DNA of 13,093 nucleotides. Source: an uncultured Prevotella sp. (GTDB lineage Bacteria > Bacteroidota > Bacteroidia > Bacteroidales > Bacteroidaceae). A program made the position numbers and the translations under genes. The notes beneath the pieces are model-generated. The model worked only from the letters and a program-made list of their open reading frames with translations. It was not told where the DNA came from and searched no databases. Positions 6,372-13,093 of this stretch are shown here, in pieces; the first letter of the stretch is position 1; each line of letters opens with the position of its first letter. The DNA lies in contig USRA01000055.1 in NCBI GenBank assembly GCA_900557035.1, positions 1 to 13,093 on the forward strand. Reading direction: 5' to 3'.

Positions 6372-6448
6372 TAGGAGTTAGATGTCAGTAACCGGGAAAT
6401 GCTATCCGGCAAATCTCCCGAGTTCTAACTTCCAACTCCTAACTTTTT
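6372..6448 (-). repeat. Inverted repeat with 7-bp period just after the tkt stop
   Basis: TAGGAGTT (6372-6379) pairs with AACTCCTA (6434-6441). An alternative register pairs AGTTAGA (6376-6382) with TCTAACT (6424-6430), and CGGGA (6393-6397) with TCCCG (6416-6420) nests inside. The right arm is periodic (CTAACTT, CCAACTC, CTAACTT). The minus-strand fold is not followed by a strong T-run, so it looks more like an mRNA 3'-end stabiliser or processing site than a full terminator. Confidence 0.5.
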
Positions 6449-6455
6449 ATACTAA

Positions 6456-8480
6456 TTATGCTTCAGCCAAGAAAGCCTTGACCTGCTTGTAAACGTTCTC
6501 ACCTGTGTAGCCGAGCTTCTCATCGAGCACCTTGTAAGGAGCAGAGAAACCGAAGCTCTCCAAGCCCCAAACCTTACCGTTAGCGCCTACGAGACCCTCG
6601 AGAGTTACAGGAAGACCAGCAGTCATACCGAAGATCTTAGCGTTCTTTGGCAATACGCTCTCCTGATACTCCTTGCTCTGACAACGGAACAAGCCCTCTG
6701 ATGGAGCACTTACCACGCGAACCTTGATGCCATCAGCACGCAAAGCTGCGCAACCTGCCTCCAATGTAGAAACTTCAGAACCGCTGGCTACCAAGATTAC
6801 ATCTGGATTCTCGTCGCTGCCTGCTACGATGTAAGCACCCTTAGCAGCCTGCTCGTAATCTGTTCCCTCTGGCAACTTAGCGATGCCCTGACGAGAGAAG
6901 ATCAAAGCTGTAGGAGTCTCAACGTTCTCCATAGCGAGCTTCCAGCATACGGTTGTCTCGTCAGCATCAGCTGGACGGAATACGCGAACGCTATCCTTAC
7001 CTGCATGGTTCTTCAACTTCTCCATCAGGCGGATCTGTGCCTCCTGCTCAACTGGCTCGTGAGTAGGTCCGTCCTCACCTACGCGGAATGCATCGTGAGT
7101 CCAGATAAACTTAACAGGAACCTGCATCAAGGCAGCGATACGAACTGCTGGCTTCATATAATCAGAGAATACGAAGAATGTACCCATTGCTGCAACCACA
7201 CCACCGTGGAGCATCATACCGATACACATATCAGCCATTGTCAACTCAGCAACACCTGCCTGGAAGAATGCGCCAGAGAAATCACCACGAACGATGCTCT
7301 TGGTCTTCTTCAAGAAACCATCTGTCTTATCTGAGTTAGAAAGGTCAGCAGATGCACAGATCATGTTAGGAACCTGCTCTGCCAAAACTCCGAGACAAGC
7401 AGCAGAAGCAGCACGAGTAGCTGAACCAGCCTTCTGCTCAACCTTGCTCCAATCTACCTTAGGAGCCTTGCCGCTGAACCACTCATCCATCTGAGCAGCC
7501 TTCTCTGGGTTAGCCTTGCGCCACTCAGCCTCTGCAGCCTTGCGCTCAGCTACGATCTTCTTCAACTCCTCAGCACGCTTAGCGTAGATTTCCTTTACAT
7601 CGTCGAAGATAACGAATGCATTCTCAGGATCACCACCGAGGTGCTTGATTGTATTTACGTATGCGTCGCCACCGAGAGGAGCACCGTGAGTATTGATGCA
7701 AGCCTCGTAGCTTGTGCCGTCTGCGCGGAGGGCACCCTTACCCATAACGGTCTTACCGATGATGAGGGTAGGGCGATCCTGCTCCTTCTGGGCAGCATCG
7801 AGAGCCTCACGAATCTGAGCCACGTCGTTACCGTTGATCTTGATGACATTCCAGCCCCAAGCCTTGTACTTCATCTCTGTATCCTCGTTCATTACAACGC
7901 CACACTCTGTAGAGAGCTGGATGTCGTTAGAATCGTAGAACATGATAAGGTTGTTCAAACCGAGGTTACCGGCGATACGACCAACACCCTGAGAGATTTC
8001 CTCCTCTACGGCACCATCAGAAATGTATGCGTAGATCTTGTGCTGCATCATAGTAGAACCCAGACGAGCCTCGAGGAACTTCTCTGCTACAGCTGCACCA
8101 GCTGCGAGGGCGTGACCCTGACCGAGAGGACCTGATGAGTTCTCAATACCACGCTGAAGGTCGAGCTCTGGGTGACCTGGAGTTACAGAACCCCACTGGC
8201 GGAACTGCTTGAGGTCTTCCATAGAGAAGAAACCGCGCATAGCCAAACCTGCATAGAGCATTGGGCTCATGTGACCTGGGTCGAGGAAGAAGCGGTCACG
8301 ACCAGTCCATGTTGGATCTGCTGGATCATAAACCAAGTACTCAGAGAAGAGCACGTTGATGAAATCAGAACCACCCATAGCACCACCTGGATGACCAGAG
8401 TTTGCCTTTTCTACCATTGAAGCAGCCAAGATACGGATGTTATCTGCTGCATGATTCATTACTTTAATGTCGTTCATCAT
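6456..8480 (-). CDS. tkt: Transketolase
   Basis: Transketolase is a cytoplasmic thiamine-diphosphate enzyme that moves two-carbon units between pentose, erythrose and hexose phosphates. The 674-residue length is normal and both catalytic halves are present in one chain. Visible motifs are ANSGHPGGAMGG (26-37), DPGHMSPMLY (67-76), GPLGQG (117-122), the cofactor/Mg motif ISDGAVEEE...YDSNDIQ (from residue 153), GVAE with the Glu that activates the cofactor, and WTHDAFRVGEDGPTHEPVEQ. SDG replaces the GDG seen in E. coli, which from memory is usual in Bacteroidota. Its place between the arabinofuranosidase and rpiB makes this the arabinose-linked copy; another copy elsewhere in the genome is possible. 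Two ATGs are adjacent (8480 and 8477) and either may be used. Strongly biased codon choice suggests high expression. Confidence 0.97.
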   Translation of the reverse strand: MMNDIKVMNHAADNIRILAASMVEKANSGHPGGAMGGSDFINVLFSEYLVYDPADPTWTGRDRFFLDPGHMSPMLYAGLAMRGFFSMEDLKQFRQWGSVTPGHPELDLQRGIENSSGPLGQGHALAAGAAVAEKFLEARLGSTMMQHKIYAYISDGAVEEEISQGVGRIAGNLGLNNLIMFYDSNDIQLSTECGVVMNEDTEMKYKAWGWNVIKINGNDVAQIREALDAAQKEQDRPTLIIGKTVMGKGALRADGTSYEACINTHGAPLGGDAYVNTIKHLGGDPENAFVIFDDVKEIYAKRAEELKKIVAERKAAEAEWRKANPEKAAQMDEWFSGKAPKVDWSKVEQKAGSATRAASAACLGVLAEQVPNMICASADLSNSDKTDGFLKKTKSIVRGDFSGAFFQAGVAELTMADMCIGMMLHGGVVAAMGTFFVFSDYMKPAVRIAALMQVPVKFIWTHDAFRVGEDGPTHEPVEQEAQIRLMEKLKNHAGKDSVRVFRPADADETTVCWKLAMENVETPTALIFSRQGIAKLPEGTDYEQAAKGAYIVAGSDENPDVILVASGSEVSTLEAGCAALRADGIKVRVVSAPSEGLFRCQSKEYQESVLPKNAKIFGMTAGLPVTLEGLVGANGKVWGLESFGFSAPYKVLDEKLGYTGENVYKQVKAFLAEA

Positions 8481-8508
8481 AATATAATGTATTTATTATT
8501 GTTATAGA

Positions 8509-8540
8509 TTTTCTACTGATTTTCTACTGATTTCTGCTGA
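8509..8540 (-). repeat. Tandem 11-bp repeat in the tkt leader
   Basis: TTTTCTACTGA occurs at 8509-8519 and again at 8520-8530, followed by a degenerate third unit TTTCTGCTGA (8531-8540). On the minus strand this lies about 30-60 bases upstream of the tkt start as TCAGTAGAAAA units. It could be a slippage product, a protein or sRNA binding array, or neutral. Confidence 0.6.
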
Positions 8541-8591
8541 AACATTCCTGCCATCTCATTCCTTGGTGCAATGGATTTACGGAACTGTTTG

Positions 8592-8626
8592 TTCATCAGC
8601 CCCTTAACCAAGAAAGGGCTGATGAA
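8592..8626 (-). terminator. Hairpin between the GH51 gene and tkt
   Basis: TTCATCAGCCC (8592-8602) pairs perfectly with GGGCTGATGAA (8616-8626), an 11-bp stem with a 13-base loop in which CTT and AAG may pair further. No T-run follows on the minus strand, so it is either a partial terminator or mRNA-stabilising element after the GH51 gene, or, if the -7 element at 8644-8651 is used, a structured 5' end of the tkt leader. Confidence 0.55.
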
Positions 8627-8643
8627 TTGATTGAATTACCCTA

Positions 8644-8651
8644 CAAATATA
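8644..8651 (-). promoter_or_regulatory. Candidate internal -7 element TATATTTG ahead of tkt
   Basis: The minus strand reads TATATTTG, matching TAnnTTTG, directly after the GH51 stop codon. Transcription would begin near 8638 with a leader of about 158 bases that contains the 11-bp hairpin and the 11-bp repeats. No -33 TTTG is visible at the right distance, so this is weak evidence for a separate tkt-rpiB promoter. Confidence 0.3.
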
Positions 8652-10223
8652 CTACTTTATTTTCAAAACTACGATAGATTTTGCAGGAATTTTCACTTTC
8701 AAGGTGTTTTTCTTCAATTTCGCATCCTTGAAGGTGGCTGGCTTCACTACCTCAGGGTGCTCGAAATCGTTGAAATCGCTCACCTTCTTGCAGGTAAGAA
8801 TCTCACCTGCCACTGCCTTTGGAGCTTTCAGACCATCGAGGTTGAACTCTACCTCCTGTGCCTTGTCGAGACTCACGTTGGCGAGTGATACTACCACGGT
8901 GCCATCTGATTTCTTGGCAGCTGAAGTTGATACCAGAGGTATCTTTCTGCCGCCTCTTGCATGCTGGTCGCCACGTACATCCATCGAGTCGCACTTCACG
9001 TCCATAGGAAGATAGGTGGCTCCCTGGAAATCCTTATACATGTTGAACACGTGGTAGGTTGGGGTCAATACCATGTGACCGGTGCCCTTGGTGTCTGTGA
9101 GAATCATAGACTGGAGCACGTTGACCACCTGTGCGATGTTGGCCATCTTCACACGGTCGGCGTGGCGATGGAACACATTCAGCGAGAGGGCGGCAACGAA
9201 GGCATCGCGCATGCAGTTCTGCTGATAGAGGTGGCCCTTGATGGTGCCTGGCTCCTCATCCCACCAGGTTCCCCATTCATCTACGAGCAGACCAATCTGC
9301 TTCTTTGGGTCTGCCTTGTCCATGATGGCTTCGTGCTTCTTGATTACATCCTCGATGCCGAGGCACTTGCCCATGGTCCAGTAGTAGTCGTCGTTGCTGA
9401 ACTTGGTGGCAGAACCCTTGCTGCCGTTCCAGCCGGTTACTGTATAATAATGTAAGGAGATTCCGTTGGCACGATGACCTACACGGTCCATCAATACCTT
9501 GGTCCAGTTGTAATCGTAGTCACTGGCTCCCGATGCTATCTTGTAAAGCTCGTTGCCATCGTAGTTACGGCAATATACAGAGTAGCGGCGGTAGAGGTCG
9601 GAGTAATACTCAGGGCGCATGTTGCCACCGCAGCCCCAGCTTTCGTTACCCACACCGAGATATTTTACCTTCCAGGCTTTGTCGCGACCGTTCTGTCGGC
9701 GGAGCTTGGCCATCGGAGTATCGCCATCGCTGGTCATATATTCCACCCATTTAGCCAACTCCTCTACTGTGCCCGAACCCACGTTGCCGCTGATGTAAGG
9801 CTCGCAGCCCAACATCTCGCAGAGATTCAGGAACTCGTGGGTACCGAAAGAGTTATCCTCGATGGTGCCACCCCAGTTGTTGTTCTGCATCTTAGGGCGC
9901 TTCTCGCGAGGACCGATACCGTCCATCCAGTGATATTCGTCAGCGAAGCATCCTCCAGGCCATCTTAATACTGGGACTCTGAGGTCCTTGAGGGCTTGGA
10001 GCACGTCGTTGCGATAACCCTGGGTATTAGGGATTTTAGAATCCGGACCTACCCAGAGACCTCCATAGATGCAGCTTCCGAGGTGTTCGGCAAACTGACC
10101 ATAGATTTCACGGTTGATCTTCTGCGTACCTTGGTTCGCATGGATTGTACCTGTTACATCCTGTGCCTGTGCTGAGAAGGCTACAGTAGCAGATAAGAGA
10201 GCAGTAGCGAAAAGTCTGTTCAT
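8652..10223 (-). CDS. abfA: GH51 alpha-L-arabinofuranosidase, exported
   Basis: This enzyme hydrolyses terminal alpha-L-arabinofuranosyl residues from arabinan, arabinoxylan or arabino-oligosaccharides by a retaining mechanism. The 523-residue protein starts with a Sec signal peptide (MNRLFATALLSATVAFSAQA, AxA cleavage after residue 20) and has no lipobox Cys, so it is probably periplasmic. The GH51 (beta/alpha)8 domain shows INREIYGQFAEHLG (36-49), VLRWPGGCFADEYHW (85-99), GVGNESWG (190-197) with acid/base Glu194, and VDEWGTWW (314-321) with nucleophile Glu316. The C-terminal beta domain ends in a Lys-rich stretch. It lies between araB and tkt, tying the release of arabinose to its catabolism. 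The gene symbol is the generic one for this activity. No SusC/SusD transporter pair is in the window. Confidence 0.96.
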   Translation of the reverse strand: MNRLFATALLSATVAFSAQAQDVTGTIHANQGTQKINREIYGQFAEHLGSCIYGGLWVGPDSKIPNTQGYRNDVLQALKDLRVPVLRWPGGCFADEYHWMDGIGPREKRPKMQNNNWGGTIEDNSFGTHEFLNLCEMLGCEPYISGNVGSGTVEELAKWVEYMTSDGDTPMAKLRRQNGRDKAWKVKYLGVGNESWGCGGNMRPEYYSDLYRRYSVYCRNYDGNELYKIASGASDYDYNWTKVLMDRVGHRANGISLHYYTVTGWNGSKGSATKFSNDDYYWTMGKCLGIEDVIKKHEAIMDKADPKKQIGLLVDEWGTWWDEEPGTIKGHLYQQNCMRDAFVAALSLNVFHRHADRVKMANIAQVVNVLQSMILTDTKGTGHMVLTPTYHVFNMYKDFQGATYLPMDVKCDSMDVRGDQHARGGRKIPLVSTSAAKKSDGTVVVSLANVSLDKAQEVEFNLDGLKAPKAVAGEILTCKKVSDFNDFEHPEVVKPATFKDAKLKKNTLKVKIPAKSIVVLKIK

Positions 10224-10301
10224 ATTTAATATTTGTATGTTAAGTTATATGTATATTAAGTATTTATTCTCTATGCGGGAAAAAGGAGGTTATATATATA
10301 G

Positions 10302-10335
10302 TACGTTTGTGAGGGCCTTTTCCCCCACAAACATA
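10302..10335 (-). promoter_or_regulatory. Hairpin containing a -7-like TATGTTTG, araB-GH51 gap
   Basis: GTTTGTG (10305-10311) pairs with CACAAAC (10326-10332), extended after one A-C mismatch by GGG/CCC (10313-10315 with 10322-10324), around a CCTTTT loop. On the minus strand the right arm reads TATGTTTG (10335-10328), an exact TAnnTTTG match, so a possible promoter sits inside a DNA-level inverted repeat. The minus strand has no T-run after the stem; the T7 tract at 10342-10348 would only serve a plus-strand transcript. No -33 element is seen. It may be a GH51-specific promoter/operator or a processing hairpin. Confidence 0.4.
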
Positions 10336-10351
10336 CCTATATTTTTTTAGT

Positions 10352-11944
10352 TTATTTCTTGTTTGCTACGGCAGCCTGCTCAATAGCCAAGCCTGCCTTG
10401 TAAGTTTCGATGTACTTATCGAAACCGGCAACATCTTCTGCAGCAGGTGCAATCTCTACACCTGTATTGCCTGCGAATACCTTCTGGTCGAGGTAATCAG
10501 CCAGACTCAGCTTCTCATCGTTGTTAACGAGATAGCCTGCGAGCAGAGCGATACCCCAGGCACCACCTTCGCCCGCTGTCTCCATTACAGATATAGGAGA
10601 GTTGATGGCTGCTGCGAGAATGCGCTGACCTACACCCTTGGTCTTGAACAAACCGCCATGACCGGTGATGCGGTCCACCTGCACCTTCTCGTCCTTGAAC
10701 AATACATCGTTACCAATCTTCAATACGGCTACTGAAGCGTAGAGGTTGGCACGCATGAAATTGGCGAGGTTGAAGTGGTCGTTGGCTGAACGTACAAACA
10801 TTGGACGACCTTCGGCAAGACCGGTTACAGGCTCACCGGAAATATAGTTGTAAGCAATCAGTCCGCCACAGTCTGCATCGCCCTCGAGAGCGTGGTTGTA
10901 GAGCTTGCCGAACACCTCGTTCATATCTACCGAAACACCGAGCAACTCCTGGTACTGCTTGAACAAGCCAACCCATGCATTGAGGTCGGAAGTACAGTTG
11001 TTGCAGTGAACCATGGCAACAGGACTGCCGTCTGGAGTTGTCACCATATCAATGACTTCGTAAGGTTGGCTCAAGGCTTTCTCCAACACGATCATAGAGA
11101 AAGAAGAAGTACCTGCACTTACGTTACCAGTGCGCTGGCGAACGGCATTGGTAGCTACCATACCTGTACCAGCATCGCCCTCAGGAGGACAGAGAGGAGC
11201 ACCAGCCTGGAGTGTGCCAGATGGGTCGAGCTTCTTGGCACCTTCCTCGGTCAGAACGCCAGCATCTTCACCTGCGTTCAAAACCTCAGGGAGAATGTCG
11301 AGAATCTTCCAGCCCAGGTTCTTAGGCTCGATGAGCTTGTCGAACTTGGCTACCATCTCAGCATCGTAGTTGTTGGTGTTTGAATCGATAGGGAGCATAC
11401 CTGATGCGTCGCCTACGCCCAGAACCTTCTTGCCAGTGAGCTGCCAGTGGATGTAGCCGGCGAGAGTGGTCAGGAAGTCAATCTTATTGGTGTGCTCCTC
11501 ACCGTTGAGGATAGCCTGGTAAACGTGAGAGATGCTCCAACGCAATGGGATGTTGAAGTGGAAGAGCTCTGAAAGCTCGGCTGCTGCCTGGGCGGTGTTG
11601 GTGTTGCGCCAGGTGCGGAAAGGAACGAGGATGTTCTCATCCTTGCCGAAAGCCATGTAGCCGTGCATCATTGCAGAAATACCGATGGCAGCCAACTGCT
11701 TGATTTCGCAGTCGTACTCTGCCTTCACGTTCTTGCGGAGGTCAGCGTAGCAATCCTGCAAACCTTTCCAGATGGTGTCGATGCTGTAAGTCCAGAGGCC
11801 ATCAACCAACTGGTTTTCCCACTCAAAGCTACCCTGTGCGATAGGGTTGTTGTCGGTGTCGATCAAGACAGCCTTGATTCTGGTAGAGCCAAACTCGATA
11901 CCGAGAATGGCCTTACCTGATTCTATAATAGTTTTTGTGCTCAT
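10352..11944 (-). CDS. araB: L-ribulokinase-type FGGY carbohydrate kinase
   Basis: Judged by its place directly after araA, this kinase phosphorylates L-ribulose to L-ribulose 5-phosphate with ATP in the cytoplasm. The 530-residue protein has the FGGY fold: ATP-binding [17 protein letters not shown] (13-29), MMHGYMAFG (92-100), the catalytic-Asp region [10 protein letters not shown] (253-262, Asp257), [11 protein letters not shown] (274-284), and the C-terminal signature [13 protein letters not shown] with [11 protein letters not shown] (428-464). FGGY kinases of this Bacteroidota branch are sometimes labelled xylulokinase from sequence alone. The context (araA before, GH51, tkt and rpiB after) favours ribulokinase, but substrate cannot be proved here. 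Start at ATG 11942-11944. It is separated from araA by 91 bases filled by a long repeat-derived hairpin. araD is not adjacent. Confidence 0.92.
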   Translation of the reverse strand: MSTKTIIESGKAILGIEFGSTRIKAVLIDTDNNPIAQGSFEWENQLVDGLWTYSIDTIWKGLQDCYADLRKNVKAEYDCEIKQLAAIGISAMMHGYMAFGKDENILVPFRTWRNTNTAQAAAELSELFHFNIPLRWSISHVYQAILNGEEHTNKIDFLTTLAGYIHWQLTGKKVLGVGDASGMLPIDSNTNNYDAEMVAKFDKLIEPKNLGWKILDILPEVLNAGEDAGVLTEEGAKKLDPSGTLQAGAPLCPPEGDAGTGMVATNAVRQRTGNVSAGTSSFSMIVLEKALSQPYEVIDMVTTPDGSPVAMVHCNNCTSDLNAWVGLFKQYQELLGVSVDMNEVFGKLYNHALEGDADCGGLIAYNYISGEPVTGLAEGRPMFVRSANDHFNLANFMRANLYASVAVLKIGNDVLFKDEKVQVDRITGHGGLFKTKGVGQRILAAAINSPISVMETAGEGGAWGIALLAGYLVNNDEKLSLADYLDQKVFAGNTGVEIAPAAEDVAGFDKYIETYKAGLAIEQAAVANKK

Positions 11945-11963
11945 TATATTTTCATTTTTTTAT

Positions 11964-12030
11964 GTAAAGAACAAAGGACAAAGCCATGAAAATCAATCGG
12001 ATTCTTCACTCTTCGTTCTTCACTCTTTAC
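11964..12030 (-). repeat. Heptad-repeat hairpin between araA and araB
   Basis: GTAAAGAACAAAGGACAAAG (11964-11983) faces CTTCGTTCTTCACTCTTTAC (12011-12030). In the minus-strand RNA these 20-base arms pair with several G-U wobbles and one mismatch, around a 27-base loop. Both arms are degenerate 7-bp tandem units (AGTGAAG, AACGAAG, AGTGAAG on the coding strand). One arm ends 6 bases from the araA stop. No T-run follows, so transcription can continue into araB. Confidence 0.65.
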
Positions 12031-12035
12031 TTAAA

Positions 12036-13093
12036 TTATCTCAACGCCTTGTTGAGCATGTAGTAAATCTCATTGTTGCGGAGCTGCTGCTTGAAGCTGC
12101 TGATAGTTGTGTTCTTGTCGATGTTGACGAACTCAATACCGAGAATCTCGCAGAAGTCTTCCCAGTACTCAGCAGTGATATCGTAAGAGAATGCACTGTG
12201 GTGAGTACCACCAGCGAGGATCCAAGCACCTGCACCAATCTCGAAGGTTGGCTGTGGAACCCAGAGAGCTGAAGCTACAGGGAGCTTAGGCATTGCCTTT
12301 GGCTCGATGCACTCTACCTCACTTGCGATGAGACGGAAACGGTTGCCGAGGTCAACTACGGTTGCCTTAACACCCTTGCCGGTCTTAGAAGTGAACACGA
12401 GGCGAGCTGTCTGCTGCTTGCGGATACCGATGCCGAGGAAGTGAACCTCGAGCTTTGGCTTGTCTGAAGCAATCAATGGGCAAACCTCGAGCATGTGGCT
12501 CTGGAGGCTAGATGTGCGGTCCTCAGCGAAGTTGAGTGTGTAGTCCTCGAGGAATGAGCAACCCTTCTCCAAGCCCTGGTTCATTACCCAGAGTGTGCGG
12601 TAGAGGCAAGCTGTCTTCCAGTCACCCTCTGCACCGAAACCGTAACCCTCTGCCATCAGGCGCTGTGAAGCCAAACCTGGAATCTGGTCGAAACCGCAGA
12701 AGTTAGGATCGTCGATATTAGCGTCACCGAGGTCATCAAAGTTGGTTGTGAATGCTACTGCATTCTCATCCTTCAATACACGGCGGAGAGCGATCTCAGC
12801 CTTAGCTGCGTTCTTCACCTTCTCCCAGTAAACTTCCTCGCCAGACTCATCAATCTTGATGGTGTACTCCTTCTTGTACTCCTCAACGAGAGCATCTGCC
12901 TCAGCATCTGTTACCTTCTTGAAGTACTCCATGAGTGAAGATACAGGGTAGTAATCTACGTGGTAACCCATGCGCTGCTCGAACTCTACGCGGTCGCCAT
13001 CTGTTACGGCTACGTTGTTCATGTTCATACCGAACATGAGGCAGCGTACGTTGTGAGCATCAGCAACACCTGCAGCTACGCGAGCCCATGTTG
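12036..13093 (-). CDS. araA: L-arabinose isomerase, 5' end outside window
   Basis: AraA converts L-arabinose to L-ribulose, a Mn-dependent cytoplasmic step that starts the pathway. About 351 codons are visible. The frame is open from TAA 12036-12038 to the window edge, and residues before the Met at 13037 (TWARVAAGVADAHNVRCL) still match the family, so that ATG is internal and the real start lies beyond 13093. The metal and catalytic residues correspond to E. coli Glu306, Glu333, His350 and His450. They are present in GFGAEGDWKTA, SFLEDYTLNF, LQSHMLEVCP and LAGGTHHSAF (Glu137, Glu164, His181 and His279/280, counted from the internal Met). The substrate-site motif VAVTDGD is intact. It is the first gene of the block seen here. 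Any regulator, transporter or araD would lie further upstream, outside the window. Confidence 0.97.
   Translation of the reverse strand, partial: TWARVAAGVADAHNVRCLMFGMNMNNVAVTDGDRVEFEQRMGYHVDYYPVSSLMEYFKKVTDAEADALVEEYKKEYTIKIDESGEEVYWEKVKNAAKAEIALRRVLKDENAVAFTTNFDDLGDANIDDPNFCGFDQIPGLASQRLMAEGYGFGAEGDWKTACLYRTLWVMNQGLEKGCSFLEDYTLNFAEDRTSSLQSHMLEVCPLIASDKPKLEVHFLGIGIRKQQTARLVFTSKTGKGVKATVVDLGNRFRLIASEVECIEPKAMPKLPVASALWVPQPTFEIGAGAWILAGGTHHSAFSYDITAEYWEDFCEILGIEFVNIDKNTTISSFKQQLRNNEIYYMLNKALR

Noticed and set aside
7641..9968. Several 100-164 residue plus-strand frames over tkt and the GH51 gene
   Set aside because: They are shadows caused by strong codon bias in the minus-strand genes. None has family motifs or a plausible ribosome-binding region.
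10305..10348. Plus-strand intrinsic terminator (stem plus T7 at 10342-10348)
   Set aside because: No plus-strand gene precedes it for several kilobases, and the T-run is 7 bases past the stem. The minus-strand reading is more relevant.
1..13093. CRISPR arrays, tRNA or rRNA genes, intact insertion sequences or integrases
   Set aside because: I saw no regularly spaced direct repeats, no tRNA-like cloverleaf and no transposase or integrase motifs on either strand. The mobile character of the left end rests only on the two gene remnants.

Overview
The window reads as part of a chromosome from Bacteroidota, most likely the Prevotella/Segatella group. The signs are Bacteroidota-type -7 elements (TAnnTTTG), a lipoprotein serpin, a KilA-N protein of the gut Bacteroidales type, and an arabinose operon in which araA, araB, a GH51 arabinofuranosidase, transketolase and rpiB sit together. 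The genus is an inference from gene content and sequence style; no rRNA or tRNA gene is visible.

Positions 1-1400 are an accessory pocket made of debris from a mobile element or prophage. It holds a cluster of GTAC-rich palindromes, a -7 element followed at once by a textbook terminator hairpin, the C-terminal half of a DUF5675-type protein lying behind an in-frame stop, and a KilA-N gene broken by a one-base deletion and a CGA-to-TGA nonsense change. Next, on the minus strand (1401-1841), is an intact AT-rich orphan of 146 residues. Its family is recognisable but uncharacterised, and I suspect it is a PD-(D/E)XK-like nuclease.

Positions 1946-4317 hold a minus-strand operon: a clear promoter, a uridine phosphorylase-family gene (udp), then mnmE, the tRNA-modification GTPase, only 9 bases downstream. 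Divergent from it (4444-5724) is a lipoprotein serpin with an intact inhibitory hinge and a reactive loop about five residues longer than that of alpha-1-antitrypsin. A 14-bp hairpin at 5740-5786 lies between the convergent serpin and rpiB genes and can serve both.

Positions 5824-13093 are the L-arabinose block, all on the minus strand in the order araA (5' end outside the window), araB, GH51 arabinofuranosidase, tkt, rpiB. The exported GH51 enzyme would release L-arabinose. AraA makes L-ribulose and AraB phosphorylates it. An epimerase (araD), not seen here, would give D-xylulose 5-phosphate. Transketolase and RpiB then move the carbon through the non-oxidative pentose phosphate pathway. The four spacers are unusually long (91-188 bp) for co-directional genes and each contains foldable inverted repeats. 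Two of them carry degenerate 7-bp tandem repeats. With two possible -7 elements, this suggests processing or stepped expression inside the block.

The most interesting leads are the promoter-plus-terminator leader at 162-212, the decayed mobile debris next to the 146-residue orphan, the serpin loop, and the heptad-repeat hairpins between the arabinose genes.
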